Below, in pieces: positions 8,809 through 18,799 of a stretch of DNA of 64,000 bases. The translations under genes and the position numbers were made by a program. Origin of the DNA: Sipunculus nudus (taxonomy: Eukaryota > Annelida > Sipuncula > Golfingiida > Sipunculidae); NCBI GenBank assembly GCA_026874595.1, contig CM049321.1:46245797-46309796 (forward strand), given 5' to 3'. How positions within the stretch are numbered: the first letter of the stretch is position 1; the number at the start of each line of letters is the position of its first letter. Under the pieces are notes generated by a model. It had not been told where the DNA came from, did not search any database, and saw only the letters and a program-made list of their open reading frames with translations.

Positions 8809-9411
8809 TTGTTCTTGTGATGCAACTTATGATACTATTGTACTGTATTGATAAGATCAGGCAAAATGACAATTATCAATATATCTGTATATGTCGATAC
8901 AATAATAAGCATATTACGTATTGCAATATAATTTTCATTTATCAGTTTTTTTCTGTATCTTATCAAAGGTGACTCAGACTGATAAATTGTATTTACAAAA
9001 GGGTTTTCTCATATATTTAAATGTCTAAATCGGTGCTATGCTGTTTGAGTATTTTCAACAATAAGGATCACTGTACAGAGTACTTAACTAAGTATTGTGC
9101 CATACTTTTTTGTGGAATAAACAGATCTGCATAAACCTTAATGTTGTCATTATATATATATATGTTTATATGAAAAAAATATATATATAATTCCTACGAA
9201 TTTATGTAAAGAAAATAGCACAATCCGTATCATAATACGCTGCGATATATCTCAGTATATGCCTCCATATATCGCAATACATTGCAGTAAGAAAATTGTG
9301 TTCAATACTGTGCCCTGTTGTTAATCTGCTGAATACAAAGTTTATATTATCAATTGCCAGGCAAAGTTTTGCATAATACTTGTTAACAAAGAATCACTTA
9401 ACATACATTTT
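8809..9411. other. AT-rich spacer
   Basis: No coding potential or recognisable element is seen. Several ATATAT runs and TATCG/GCGATATAT words occur. Confidence 0.6.
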
Positions 9412-9756
9412 ATAATTCATGCAGCACAGCCAGGAAAATGTTCGTGCCCCGGTCACGCTCCACTCGCATTGCTCACTTGACAAGTCTTTCTCTGGGAAGC
9501 ATCATCATTTGGCTATTCTTATTTTCTGTGGTCAAGGCCCCAATTATCCGAGAGTCACAAGGGTGGTTGAAAAGTGGATGCACTCCTTTATACACTCTGC
9601 ACACCAGAAGTTTGTTTTCATCTTCATCACAATCTCTGACAATATTCACAACTTCGCAGCAGTGTACATTGTCTAATACATATGCATTATTTGGCGAACT
9701 GATATGTACCTTCGCTTTTGTTTCTAGTTTGACAAGATCTTTTCTCTGTGCCTCCT

Positions 9757-10358
9757 GAAGGGTGCCTTTCCATACATGCGGATTTTCACCCGCGCGGGAC
9801 CTGCGCGGGTCCCCGCATGCGAAGAGTCCCTTTCCATATGTGCGGGTCCCCGCATGCGGGTGACCCATTAGTTTGGATAAACGCATGCACTAATAATCAT
9901 ATTTTCTAAAATTTTAGTGTAATATCTGAAGAAAATATTCAGTGTAAACATTTATACTAACTGATGAGGCAGATTAGAGCGGATTAATATCGTATCTCAC
10001 CAGCCAGGCTTAAATGGTGGCTATTTCCTGTCACACTCTAACTAGAGCTGGTCCCGGGCCGTATCTCAATGAAGAATGGTCGTATATTTTTTAATGCAAT
10101 TAAATAAGCTCTATCAGCTCCTTTTTCTTTTCAAATACAAGGACACATGCCTGCTACTGATATATACATGTAGCATCCGCATGCGGGCCCCCGCAGAAAT
10201 CCAACACTGCTGGATCCGCATGCGGGACCCGCGCGGGACCCGCGCGGGTGCCCGCACGTATGGAAAGGCGACAGTGATAACACACTTGTTGGATTTCAAC
10301 CGTGCGGGACCCGCGCGGGTTTCCCGCGGGGGCCCACATGTATGGAAAGGCACCCGAA
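9757..10358. mobile_element. GC-rich palindromic MITE with GAA/GAAG target duplication
   Basis: The element spans 9760-10355. Ends are GGGTGCCTTTCCATAC on the left and its inverted counterpart (TATGGAAAGGCACCC) on the right. GAA (or GAAG) flanks both sides. The subterminal 100-180 bp at each end are packed with the palindrome CCCGCGCGGG, GCATGCGGG and further copies of the TTTCCATA end motif; the centre is AT-rich. It encodes nothing. It sits inside the tnp2-like gene: omitting it and one duplication copy leaves SKRL joined in frame to QEAQRKDL. The superfamily is unknown to me. Confidence 0.8.
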
Positions 10359-10486
10359 GTCTTTTTGAAATTTGAACTATAGGATTATTTGCAGATCTAA
10401 CCATTTTTTTTTAATTTTTGCAGATAACTTTCAAAGGGGAATGCTAAGCAGTTGTCTAGGCAACCATATTCTTTGGCATCTGAACC

Positions 10487-11491
10487 TTAATGCACCAAGC
10501 TATGGATATTGTAAACCAGGAATTTTTTGCCATACAACTCCTCACATTTTGACACAAAGTACACCAAGAGCTCCTCTGCATACTGACTGTATTCCCGCAC
10601 TAACTTGGAACTAACAAGAATGCAAATAGCAACAGACAGTACCATAAAATGGTCATACAGCTCCTTTCGCAGGATTCCTTTCAGCACAATTTTTCCTGTA
10701 TAGAGTAAGAACTGTCTGTACTCGGTGGCTTTCCACCTGTCAATTTCAACAAGAATACGTGGTTTTCTTGCAAATACATTTGGCACAAATTTCTGTAAAT
10801 TCAACAGCCTTTGGCTTATTTCAGTGTCTTGGCCTGCTAACATTCTGACTCCTTTTTCCCCCCTTATCCACACAAGAAGTAACCGCTTATGCACACCAAG
10901 GCATACCTGATGCATATAATCAATCGGAAAGGATGTTATAATATTGATGGGCAGGTCAATGAAAGTGGATATTCCATGGTGATGCTCGGGATTGGTTTGT
11001 TGCCTGAATGACTCATCACTTCTAAGAACCAGCTGATCTGATTCTGGATATGTCATTCTACCAAACCAGACTCCTTTTTGAGTACACTTATCGCAGCCAT
11101 GGTATACTGAGTATAGTTTGACTGATTTTACAAGAGCTTTGGCAGGTGCATCACAAATGATGCCTTTCACAGTCACTGTGTACATATTCACATTATCGTG
11201 TAAGCCATGTATCATGAGGTTGTTCAAATCTGCAACTGTGTCAGACAAAAAGTCCAGGTTTTGTGGCTTTGAATACCCAAAACAAAGTGCTACTGGAAAC
11301 ACCTTGACTGGTTTCAGATTTGTCACTGCACAAAGTACCGGCCACAGGGATTTCGATGTACTTTTAAAAATTGGAATTCCATCAATATTGAAAGAGAGGC
11401 AGATTTCAGTAACATATTTGTTAGTTTCTTGCTGATATGTCGTTAACAACTTTGATATGTGTTTCTCTAATCCAAGGTAGATATAATCCAT
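10487..11491 (-). CDS. tnp2-like transposase, intact central ORF
   Basis: A 334-codon open frame from ATG at 11491. Beyond the motifs listed for the whole gene it shows PVLCAVTNLKPVKVFPVALC (the 'resource' half of the domain), HHHGISTFIDLPI, RLLNLQKFVPNVFARKPR, and WKATEYRQFLLYTGKIVLKG with CEELYGKKFLVYNIHSLVH. Aspartates in NIDG and FPIDYMH are candidate catalytic residues of the DDE/D fold. The stop after LVH is premature, because the same frame resumes with a family-typical AFPFESYLQKLKK segment. The product would bind element ends and cut DNA in the nucleus. Confidence 0.75.
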   Translation of the reverse strand: MDYIYLGLEKHISKLLTTYQQETNKYVTEICLSFNIDGIPIFKSTSKSLWPVLCAVTNLKPVKVFPVALCFGYSKPQNLDFLSDTVADLNNLMIHGLHDNVNMYTVTVKGIICDAPAKALVKSVKLYSVYHGCDKCTQKGVWFGRMTYPESDQLVLRSDESFRQQTNPEHHHGISTFIDLPINIITSFPIDYMHQVCLGVHKRLLLVWIRGEKGVRMLAGQDTEISQRLLNLQKFVPNVFARKPRILVEIDRWKATEYRQFLLYTGKIVLKGILRKELYDHFMVLSVAICILVSSKLVREYSQYAEELLVYFVSKCEELYGKKFLVYNIHSLVH

Positions 11492-11574
11492 CCCAGATTT
11501 AGTTTCAGTTATAACAGATTTGGCCGTCTTTTACAATGTTCTTGCAGTTTAAGGCAGATCACTAGACACTTTTT

Positions 11575-12005
11575 ATGCCCCCGCCACAAAGTGGCCGGGG
11601 CATATAGTTTTACCCATGTCCGTCATTCCGTCCTTCCGTCCTTCCGAAATCAAACAGTTGTACGGACTTTTTTTCGCAATGCCTGCAGATATTGGCCTGA
11701 TTTTTGGTGTGTGGGCAGATATAGACCAGTTACAGATCGAGTTCGCGTTTAGTCCCGGTTGACCTACTTTTGACCGTTTAACGGCTCCTAAACTTAGAAA
11801 ATTTCATGAAAAATAGAAATTTTCATGACAAATACACATGTACGGACTTTTTTTCGCAACGCCTGCAGATATTGGCCTAATTTTTGGTGTGTAGGCAGAT
11901 AATGACCAGTTACAGATCGAGTTCGCGTTTCGTCCCGGTTGACCTACTTTTGAACGTTTTACGCCTCCTTAACTTAGAAAATTTCATGAAAAATAGCTCG
12001 AGACC
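11575..12005. repeat. Interspersed repeat with 180-bp tandem duplication
   Basis: The segment starts with a hairpin-like head (GCCACAAAGTGGCCGGGGC), followed by CCGTC/CTTCC pentamers. Two copies of a roughly 180-bp unit follow, beginning TACGGACTTTTTTTCGCAA at 11661 and 11841. The copies are nearly identical through AATTTCATGAAAAATAG. No coding potential is seen. Confidence 0.8.
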
Positions 12006-12360
12006 CGATGCAGAGCTTCACACTTGAATGTTATGTGTACTAATATCGCATTTCTCTCTCATTACAGGTTCGCAAGCAGACGGAGACACGTGTGCTTACG
12101 ACAGACATACGAACAAGACACGAGTGCAAGACAGATAGGTAGACAGGCGTTCACATAGTTTTTCCAATGTACGACTACGGCAGCCTGAATTCTAGATTCG
12201 CTCCAAATGAAAAACGTACTTCATACAAACGATATGGTAATCGTACGAATTATACAAGTAATATACCTGATATATTACATATCAGACAATCATGGCATAT
12301 ATATCATGATGGAGAAACCAAAAATAAAAAATAAAAATCACAAGTAGGTGAATTATACGA
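12006..12360. other. Gene-free stretch
   Basis: Unique-looking sequence with a pyrimidine tract and CAG near 12068 that could be a plus-strand acceptor. No open frame or repeat is recognised. Confidence 0.4.
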
Positions 12361-12399
12361 TCATGTTAAAAATGTGGCAGATAACTGTAGAGCGTACAA

Positions 12400-12612
12400 T
12401 AAAAGAATCAAACACGGCATAATCGGAATATATTCTGCACACCGTATAAAAAAGATCATTCGACCACTAAAATATTTTGTTCCAATGTTCTCTATACGTA
12501 TTCCGAGCGGAGACACAAAAAGAAAGGATTTTGTTTTTCGTTTAAAAGTCGGCAAAGATTGTAATGATCTGATCTCGTTAGGCAACGGGTTCCTAACAGA
12601 AGTTATTTAAAG
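12400..12612 (-). pseudogene. Non-LTR retrotransposon C-terminal remnant
   Basis: On the minus strand the reading NPLPNEIRSLQSLPTFKRKT, with KSFLF, matches the 'WNxLPxxIRxxxSLxxFKxxLKxxLF' ending of many LINE-type ORF2 proteins. That ending is known to me from the family, not searched. Only this short end survives, without a reverse-transcriptase core or a recognisable 3' tail. Confidence 0.5.
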
Positions 12613-12742
12613 TTATGACATTGGAGTTATGACAACCCTAACCTCCCGCAATAACCCACAAGTTATTTCAATGAAACAGTGTCATCGCAAAATAACCCGA
12701 CCCCCCATGTGCAATCTTCTCCAACACGAAATTGCAGCTCAC

Positions 12743-12966
12743 CATGACCACCGTCTTCCCTTCACGTGTCACGGCCCGGTCGTGGTCGGCTATTGTCATG
12801 TTGATGACCGGGCCCGCCCGCTGCGCATTATCAATCAGAAGCCGCAGCATGAGATGGTTTCTCATGCGCTGGGCGGGCCCGCTCTGCTCCTCGAACATCA
12901 TGTCCGTTGTGCGAGAGTGCTCGCTCTCAGCGTAAGACTGCAACTCTGCAGGGGATGGTATGCGCC
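12743..12966 (-). CDS. Exon: tyrosine-recombinase-like domain, first catalytic Arg region
   Basis: The minus-strand exon lies between TTTTATGTCACAG and a GTGAGC donor. It enters in phase 1, exactly as left by the exon at 13378-14048, to read GRIPSPAELQSY. It then gives RMRNHLMLRLLIDNAQRAG and PVINMTIADHD. The 'L.L..NAQR.G.V.NMT' box resembles the region around the first catalytic arginine of tyrosine recombinases as found in invertebrate Crypton-like or recombinase-derived genes. The box with the later catalytic His, Arg and Tyr is not found to the left, so the gene is incomplete or truncated. The function is inferred only. Confidence 0.45.
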
Positions 12967-13377
12967 CTGTGACATAAAACAAGCGTGAGCAACGATTCAG
13001 TGGTATGGCCCAATATACAATGTGAAGCAAAGATCCGCTGCAACTTACAGCCACGGCATGATGCACGACAGAGCCTGAAAAACGCTCACGTAAATCATTT
13101 TCATCAACAAGCGGAGGACATATGGAAACAATAGGAGGAACCAATCACATGTGTATATCTGCATCGAAATGTGTATTCTCGCCATGTCATATCAGTCAAT
13201 CGAAACGTTATATATTTTATATATATTATCAACATTTAAAATCTGCAGTCACACTCAAAAGTTAAAAAAACAACAGAAAACACATCTTTATATGGAGGCA
13301 TATGATTGTATGTAAATGTTTTTACGATTTTTAACTACTTACTCCTGACAAAGTCAAATGTAAATGTTAGGCAATAC

Positions 13378-14048
13378 CTTCCTCCTCCTCCATGAACTGG
13401 GCCCTCCGCTCAGTGTTGGCCCTGGAGGAGGAGCGCATCCATCCTCTGAAAAGCTCCTCCTGGGCGGTGAGCTCTTCTAAGTCGCCGTCAGCGGCGCCTG
13501 TCACGATGGCATAACGTTGGTATTTAGCGTACAGCTGTAGAGTGGACACATACGCCCGGAATGTGCCGGGCCTGCAGCTCTCTGAGACAGTCTGCATTAA
13601 GCCCTGCTGCATGGATGCAGCGAATTCACGTATGGTCAGTCTGTCCGGGTCAGCAAAGTCCTGGATTATCCTTCCTAGCTGTTCAACATTTTGCGCGGCG
13701 CCGCTTTCGCGATGCGAGCCGCCTTCCGTCGACATCAGGTTTGCACGGAAAGCCTCCAGCAGCCGCCTCCCCGGTAGTGGCCTGTTGCTGGCCATCCGGA
13801 GAAGGTGGCGGTACTGGATGCTCCCCCTGGAGAGTCTGTGCCCCTTCGCAAAATGGGTGTCAAGGCGGCTGCCCGTGTATGTACAACCATCCATGGGGCA
13901 GGCCCGCATTCCGGGGCCACGCTGGCGGTCCTCGCCATGCACCTGGCGCAGGTGGCGCTTCACGTTAGTTTTTCGTTGGCCGCATTTAGGGCACTTGGCC
14001 CTGGTCTTCTCCTTTAAGGTTTCTCGCGACCTTGATGTGCATTTTTTC
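13378..14048 (-). CDS. Exon: two zinc fingers plus recombinase core-binding-like domain
   Basis: The minus-strand exon lies between CTTCAGCTAACAG and a GTATTG donor. It is much richer in GC than its surroundings. It encodes a basic start, a C2H2-like finger (CPKCGQRKTNVKRHLRQVHG), and a second finger (CPMDGCTYTGSRLDTHFAKG plus H). A helical region follows (LTIREFAASMQQGLMQ, then FRAYVSTLQLYAKYQRY) of the kind that wraps DNA in tyrosine recombinases. The final EEEE joins in frame to the next exon. It could belong to a Crypton-type DNA transposon or a host gene derived from one. The antisense strand also has long open frames, but these reflect GC content. Confidence 0.5.
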
Positions 14049-14639
14049 CTGTTAGCTGAAGAGACAAAAAAATATAAAACATATGCAGCTCGTCCAGAAA
14101 GCAATGAATAAGCAGCTAAAAATACGTCACCAATATCTCCGCCTTCGACGTGATCTGAAAACAAAAATTACGCACCTGTGAATAACGGAGCCCCAGTGGA
14201 ATGCTGGCCTCCACTTAACAAAACAAGTAACCGTCTCCATTTATTAATGCTAACTTAACCAGGTTTATGTACATCTACAGAATCCCATTCCGGTTTCGTA
14301 CTACATGACACGGCAGTATCACACGCTTCCTATCATTGCGTCTCGTGGCGTCCACCAGGCCCGGGGACTACTGCACCTGCGTGCCCTGTGTGCATAATAG
14401 TCCAAGTTACTGCGTCATACCACCGAAGTTCCCCCGAAATGCGCACTCGTTGTGAGACAAATCCGGCCGTTAGGCAGCCTTCCAATGAAGCATGCAGAAC
14501 GCTCACCCAGGGTGGTGTGTATACGTGTCCTGTGAAGGAAGAAGACCACTCAAACCGCACTACAGAAAGCACGTCTGTCCTGGCAAAACTAGTGAAACAG
14601 TAGGCCAAGTAATCAGTGTATAACATGTTCCCTGAACCG

Positions 14640-15000
14640 AAGCGGTTAAATGGTAAATGTACATATAATATCGCACAGAAAAAAGTCCCATAAATAATGC
14701 AATTTAAAGAAAAACATTCTCCAAAAGAATGTCATATCCAAAGTGTTTTCAAATAGCCATACTGGCCATTGCATCAGTAGCCAAACTTACCATGTAACAT
14801 AAGCACCAAACACAAGAAACCAAACAAATCTCATGTATCAGTTCTCCAAAATCTGCATGTAACAGTTCTACAAAACAAAGTCATGCCCAAAGTGTTTTCA
14901 AATGGCCGTAATGGCCGTTGCATCAGTAGCCAAACTTACCATGTAACATGAGCACCAAACATAAGAAACCAAACAAATCTCAAGGAAATAGCATAAGATG
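14640..15000. repeat. Diverged tandem duplication of about 170 bp
   Basis: Two copies share AGTGTTTTCAAATRGCC, GTTGCATCAGTAGCCAAACT and TACCATGTAACATRAGCACC, at 14740-14830 and 14888-14980. Non-coding. Confidence 0.75.
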
Positions 15001-15002
15001 CA

Positions 15003-15278
15003 TTAAGACTTCTGAGAGTATATTATAGATAGTTTCCCGGCCTTATACCGCCGGACGGCGGTCCGGGCGCGATCTCCTATTTGCTTTGAAGTTATGCCTT
15101 CTCTGAGGCATTCGTCGAGTTCGGGCGACTGCTGGTCGCGCAGCATGCGCACCAGCAGTACGCCCGAAACGCCTTCTTCGCGGGTTGCCACCGTTCTAAG
15201 ATATGCTGCCACCAGTCGCAACAGGGTCTCGGCCTGGCCCGGCCTGAAGCAACGCCTTGGATGTTGCGTAGGAGACAT
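15003..15278 (-). CDS. Exon: SANT/Myb-like C-terminal domain, misplaced relative to its gene
   Basis: It begins immediately after the acceptor TATATCCTTACAG and ends at a TAA at 15003. The reading RRCFRPGQAETLLRLVAAYL, then a short acidic helix, then TSKQIGDRARTAVRRYK, has the three-helix SANT-like pattern (RRxxxxxE...L...SKKQIxDKVRT) that I associate with the C-terminal end of the zinc-finger/recombinase-like family. On the minus strand it lies upstream of the zinc-finger exon. It is therefore probably the tail of a second copy, or evidence of rearrangement. It is GC-rich like the exon at 13378-14048. Confidence 0.4.
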   Translation of the reverse strand: MSPTQHPRRCFRPGQAETLLRLVAAYLRTVATREEGVSGVLLVRMLRDQQSPELDECLREGITSKQIGDRARTAVRRYKAGKLSIIYSQKS

Positions 15279-15309
15279 CTGTAAGGATATAATTGTGGTA
15301 AATTAAAAA

Positions 15310-16030
15310 TCATGTTACAATATACCCCCTCAGTGAAAATATCATACCATATCGGTCAGTCTATTTTATCTGGTGTTTGTGTCAGTCACTGAAAAAAAAA
15401 GCAATTGAGGAGTTCATTCTTATGGGGCCATCCTTAAAAATTTCTGTGTTGGGGCTAACATTGGTCCAAAAAAAGTCATCAGGTAGGGAGGAAAAAAATA
15501 TTTTTTTTAAAGGAGGATCTGGAGTTTACTACACCTTTTTTTACCGGATATTAGCATATGCGAGGTTTATGTCAAATAACATACCCGTACTCCATTCATT
15601 CCTTGCCTCGATACCATTGAAACATGCACAACAAGGTATCTCTGAACAGATTTTGTGTTTTATTACAGGCTTAAAATCCTGTACTTGGGTTTAAAATGTT
15701 TTAGTACATGCTTTGAACATGTACATGTCAAACATTCACGTATTTGAAAAGTTATCAAGTACTTTTCCAAATATGGTCAAGCATGTTATCATGGAAGCAT
15801 TATAACTGATGTATATCCCATTGCACAGGTTCGCATTAGGCCTGTAAGCCTTGTTCTGGATCTCACATGAATTTGCAGACAATTTTATTTTGTGTTGTAT
15901 GCGAGTGCCAGAATTGTAGGAATGAGTGCAGTTTGAGATTTCCTTTGCAAGTGAAGAGGTATAATAAAGAAGGATGGTAATAAATGAACTCTTTAGTAAT
16001 AGTCAATGCCTAATAAGGTAGTAGAATATA
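15310..16030. other. Gene-free stretch
   Basis: AT-rich with no recognisable element. The segment CCATCCTTAAAAA...GTTGGGGCTAA near 15430-15460 recurs inverted near 17715-17745 (GTTAGCCCCAACACAG...AAGGATGGCC). The stretch 15430-17745 may therefore be bounded by short inverted repeats. Confidence 0.4.
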
Positions 16031-16039
16031 TAAAATGTT

Positions 16040-16640
16040 TATATAAATATATGTAAAACTGTACTTTTTGAAAGATGAAACCATATATTGGATGTCGGTA
16101 CCCTGATTAGGAATTTTATTTCTTCGGTGTTGATGTATATACAAACAAAATCTTGGTCAAGTTCGAAGATGGGTGACCTTGACTTATTTCTCGACGTTTT
16201 AGAGCGAATTATAGAAAATGTCCGGCGTGTGTTAACATTTACCATGTGAGGAGGATATCTCCAAAAGTATTCAACACAGAAATTTCATTTCTTTGGTGCT
16301 GATACATATCAACAAAATCTCGGTCAAGTTCCAATATGGATGACCCAAGGTCACAGAGCTTATAATAGAAAAAAACTTAGGAGCTTATTTCTAAGGAACC
16401 ACTGGATGGATTGTTTTGGAATATGGAATGGTCATTGGCCTTGATGATCTCGAAAGTGCTGCATGACTCACAAAGACTGGGGCCAGACTTACAAAGTTCA
16501 TACCTCTCTAGTTCCAATTCACAACTTGAACAAAAGACATATGTACAGATATACATCCATGTGAGAACAAATATTACATGAATACTTGTTACTGTTACCA
16601 CCCATAAATACTGCCCTTTTGGCTGAGGGCTTTTGTCAGC
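16040..16640. repeat. Interspersed repeat with two similar halves
   Basis: TTTCTTCGGTGTTGATGTAT...AAATCTTGGTCAAGTTC (near 16120) and TTTCTTTGGTGCTGATACAT...AAATCTCGGTCAAGTTC (near 16290) are diverged copies of one module. It resembles the TGACCTT-rich interspersed repeats seen elsewhere in the window (39.1-39.4 kb). Confidence 0.6.
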
Positions 16641-18620
16641 TTTTGCTGATATTCTAGTATTTTTCTGTAATTAATGACTGAGCGAGCAATGTTGATCTCT
16701 ATCTCGTCTACGTCTAAACAAGAAATGCCGTACGGTCAGGAAATATCTCAGAATCTGTTTATTATAAAAGCTATTAATAAAATGAAATAAATTTACAAAG
16801 GCAGTTAAAAAGAAACACATCCAAAAAAAAAGACAGTCGCTTAAATGTTATGCCTATTCTGATCAGCTGTGGCCGGTAGAAACGATGCGTCAGACACCTC
16901 GCAAAACCCTGTCATGATCGCCACAGAACTGACGAAATCACGCATTTCTTGTAATACCAAACATCTGATTTGTGGAGATCGTGCGTTACACATCGTCAGT
17001 TGCAGATTCCATTAAATAGGCCCGCTTCATTTGCTTGATATAGGACTACTCACGGTGCCACCGTGAGTGTTGCTGAAAAATTATAACCAGCGTAAGCGAC
17101 ACGATGTCAGTGAACATATTCCCGCCAAAATAGTGATGAATGAAGTCATATGGGGTGAACTTCACTACGGACCTCTTATTGGCTCTCTGGTATGACGCGT
17201 GACCGCTTCGCCAGTCACAAGAACGTTTGCGTGGGCCAGGCACGTGTTTATGCAAATCAACGTGTCACATGGTTTGAATGGCGAGAGAACTTTCATTTAA
17301 TCAGTTAATGCGACAGCGGTAAGCTTCCGCTTTATTTGAAATCAAATAAGAACCATTTCTAATTGCTCAATATTTTTTTTCAGGCTGTTTCGCCAGAACA
17401 ACGAAATTTGATGGCGGTTTCCCGGCAGTTTTTCTACTCTCGCGCACGAGTGTAGCGATCGTTCCACCTGTATATATATATAGGCACAACCTGACTAATT
17501 GTTAGGGCTCAAATTAAACGATCGGCGACGTTGGGTAATACCTTTCATTATGGAAATTAAGTGCATCTAAAAATGTAATACGAGGACTATTTTTCTAGCA
17601 CATGAAGGCAGATTTTTACGGGCCCAGGTGCTTGCGGCAGATCATATAAAAATTTTAATTTGCAGATATGTCAAAAAAAATTCCAGCCGCAGCCAAAAAT
17701 CACGACCGGCCGGGTTAGCCCCAACACAGAACTTTTTAAGGATGGCCTGGGCTAGGCTCGTATCAGAAGTTGACAGCGACATGGAAGTTACATTCATTGA
17801 CAGCCAATGCATGTGGTAGGCAAGGTGAGGATGAGATGAAATAACCTGTTGGCCTAACTTTCGTGTTAATATATTCCTTCCTTCCTCAGTACTTATACAT
17901 CATAGTTGATAAGGTAAACAAAATTAGACTATGGCCATATCCGGTCATTTGAATTATGCGCCTACCCAGTTCAATGACAATGTCACTAAGTTTACGTGTA
18001 CCTTAAACATATATATGCCGTAGCCCCTGTGTCAAAATCTCTGCTGGACGGACATTGCATTTATTAGTACAGCAGAAGTGAAGGTGTAGGCCTATAACTA
18101 TAAACAAAGTGGCCTCCATTACAGTACTAGTATTTTGCATAGCGATTTTTAATTATTAGGGCAGAATGCAATATCCTTCAGCTGTTACCCTCTAATCCTA
18201 GGATTGTCCCAGGATTATAGATTGTCGGCCTTATTACCCTGATTTTGTACAAAGTGATACTGTGAGATGTATTTGCAAATTTTTTTAAATATTTATACGT
18301 ATATGCCATGTATATTTTTCTAATATTTTTATTTACTATATTGTAATACAAACCTACATATATTTTATTATGCCATTCAGTTATTCCAGTATTTTTTTTA
18401 AATTCACATATAAAATGGGTCCTTTGTTTCTTAGGGATATAACTGTTGTAGGTATTCATATAAAGGGAAAATTGCCTTATTTTCAAAGTTTCATAATGAA
18501 GAGACTCATTTATTTAGATGTTATTATAAGGCATCCCTGAGGATAACTAATTAGTAAATGCCTCTGTACTCAATTTGAGAAATATACAAATAAGTTTGAC
18601 ATATAACAACCTAATATTAG
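16641..18620. other. Gene-free stretch with one strong hairpin
   Basis: No credible coding frame. At 17049-17069 ACTCACGGTGCCACCGTGAGT is a perfect inverted repeat with nine-base arms around GCC. The region 16850-17460 is less AT-rich than its surroundings and could be a promoter or an unrecognised element. Confidence 0.4.
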
Positions 18621-18630
18621 AGCAATCTAT

Positions 18631-18652
18631 ACCATATATATTATATATATAA

Positions 18653-18693
<41 letters not shown>

Positions 18694-18782
18694 TGGATAT
18701 ATATGTAATATAGAGCATTAAAAGGATATATACATATATAGATGGATTCATATATATTTAGATATATATATATATATGTGTG
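18631..18782. repeat. (TA)n-rich low-complexity block
   Basis: Contains a pure AT array at 18657-18691 and ATATAT-GGAT variants on both sides. Confidence 0.9.
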
Positions 18783-18799
18783 TGTATGTATTACTAAAA

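Larger units (their letters stand above)
9412..11545 (-). pseudogene. Broken tnp2/CACTA-like transposase gene
   Basis: Read on the minus strand, the gene starts near 11545, where remnants with two stops precede SGMDYIYLGLEKHI. An uninterrupted segment runs from 11491 to 10487, and decaying coding sequence continues to about 10360. A MITE (9760-10355) is inserted next, and the C-terminal part lies at 9759-9412. Domain signatures are FNIDGIPIFKSTSKSLWPV, DAPAKALVKSVKLYSVYHGC with CDKC, and FPIDYMHQVCLGVHKRLL. These fit the tnp2-type DDE/D transposase of EnSpm/CACTA-like elements common in hydra, fish and molluscs (recognised from memory). Lesions are TAA at 10487-10489, a shift in the A-run at 10403-10412, and a TGA at 9473-9475. 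The gene is not functional as it stands. Confidence 0.75.

Noticed and set aside
9950-10010. CTGATGAG at 9961 as another hammerhead core
   Set aside because: No GAAA box or pairable stem follows within a plausible distance.
13542-14111. A 189-codon plus-strand frame and other plus-strand frames in the same region
   Set aside because: Antisense shadow of the GC-rich zinc-finger/recombinase-like exon. GC-rich DNA lacks stops by chance, and the minus strand has zinc fingers and matching splice sites.
14333-14626. A 97-codon minus-strand frame between two recombinase-like exons
   Set aside because: Does not fit the phases of neighbouring exons, has no recognisable domain and no good splice sites at its borders.
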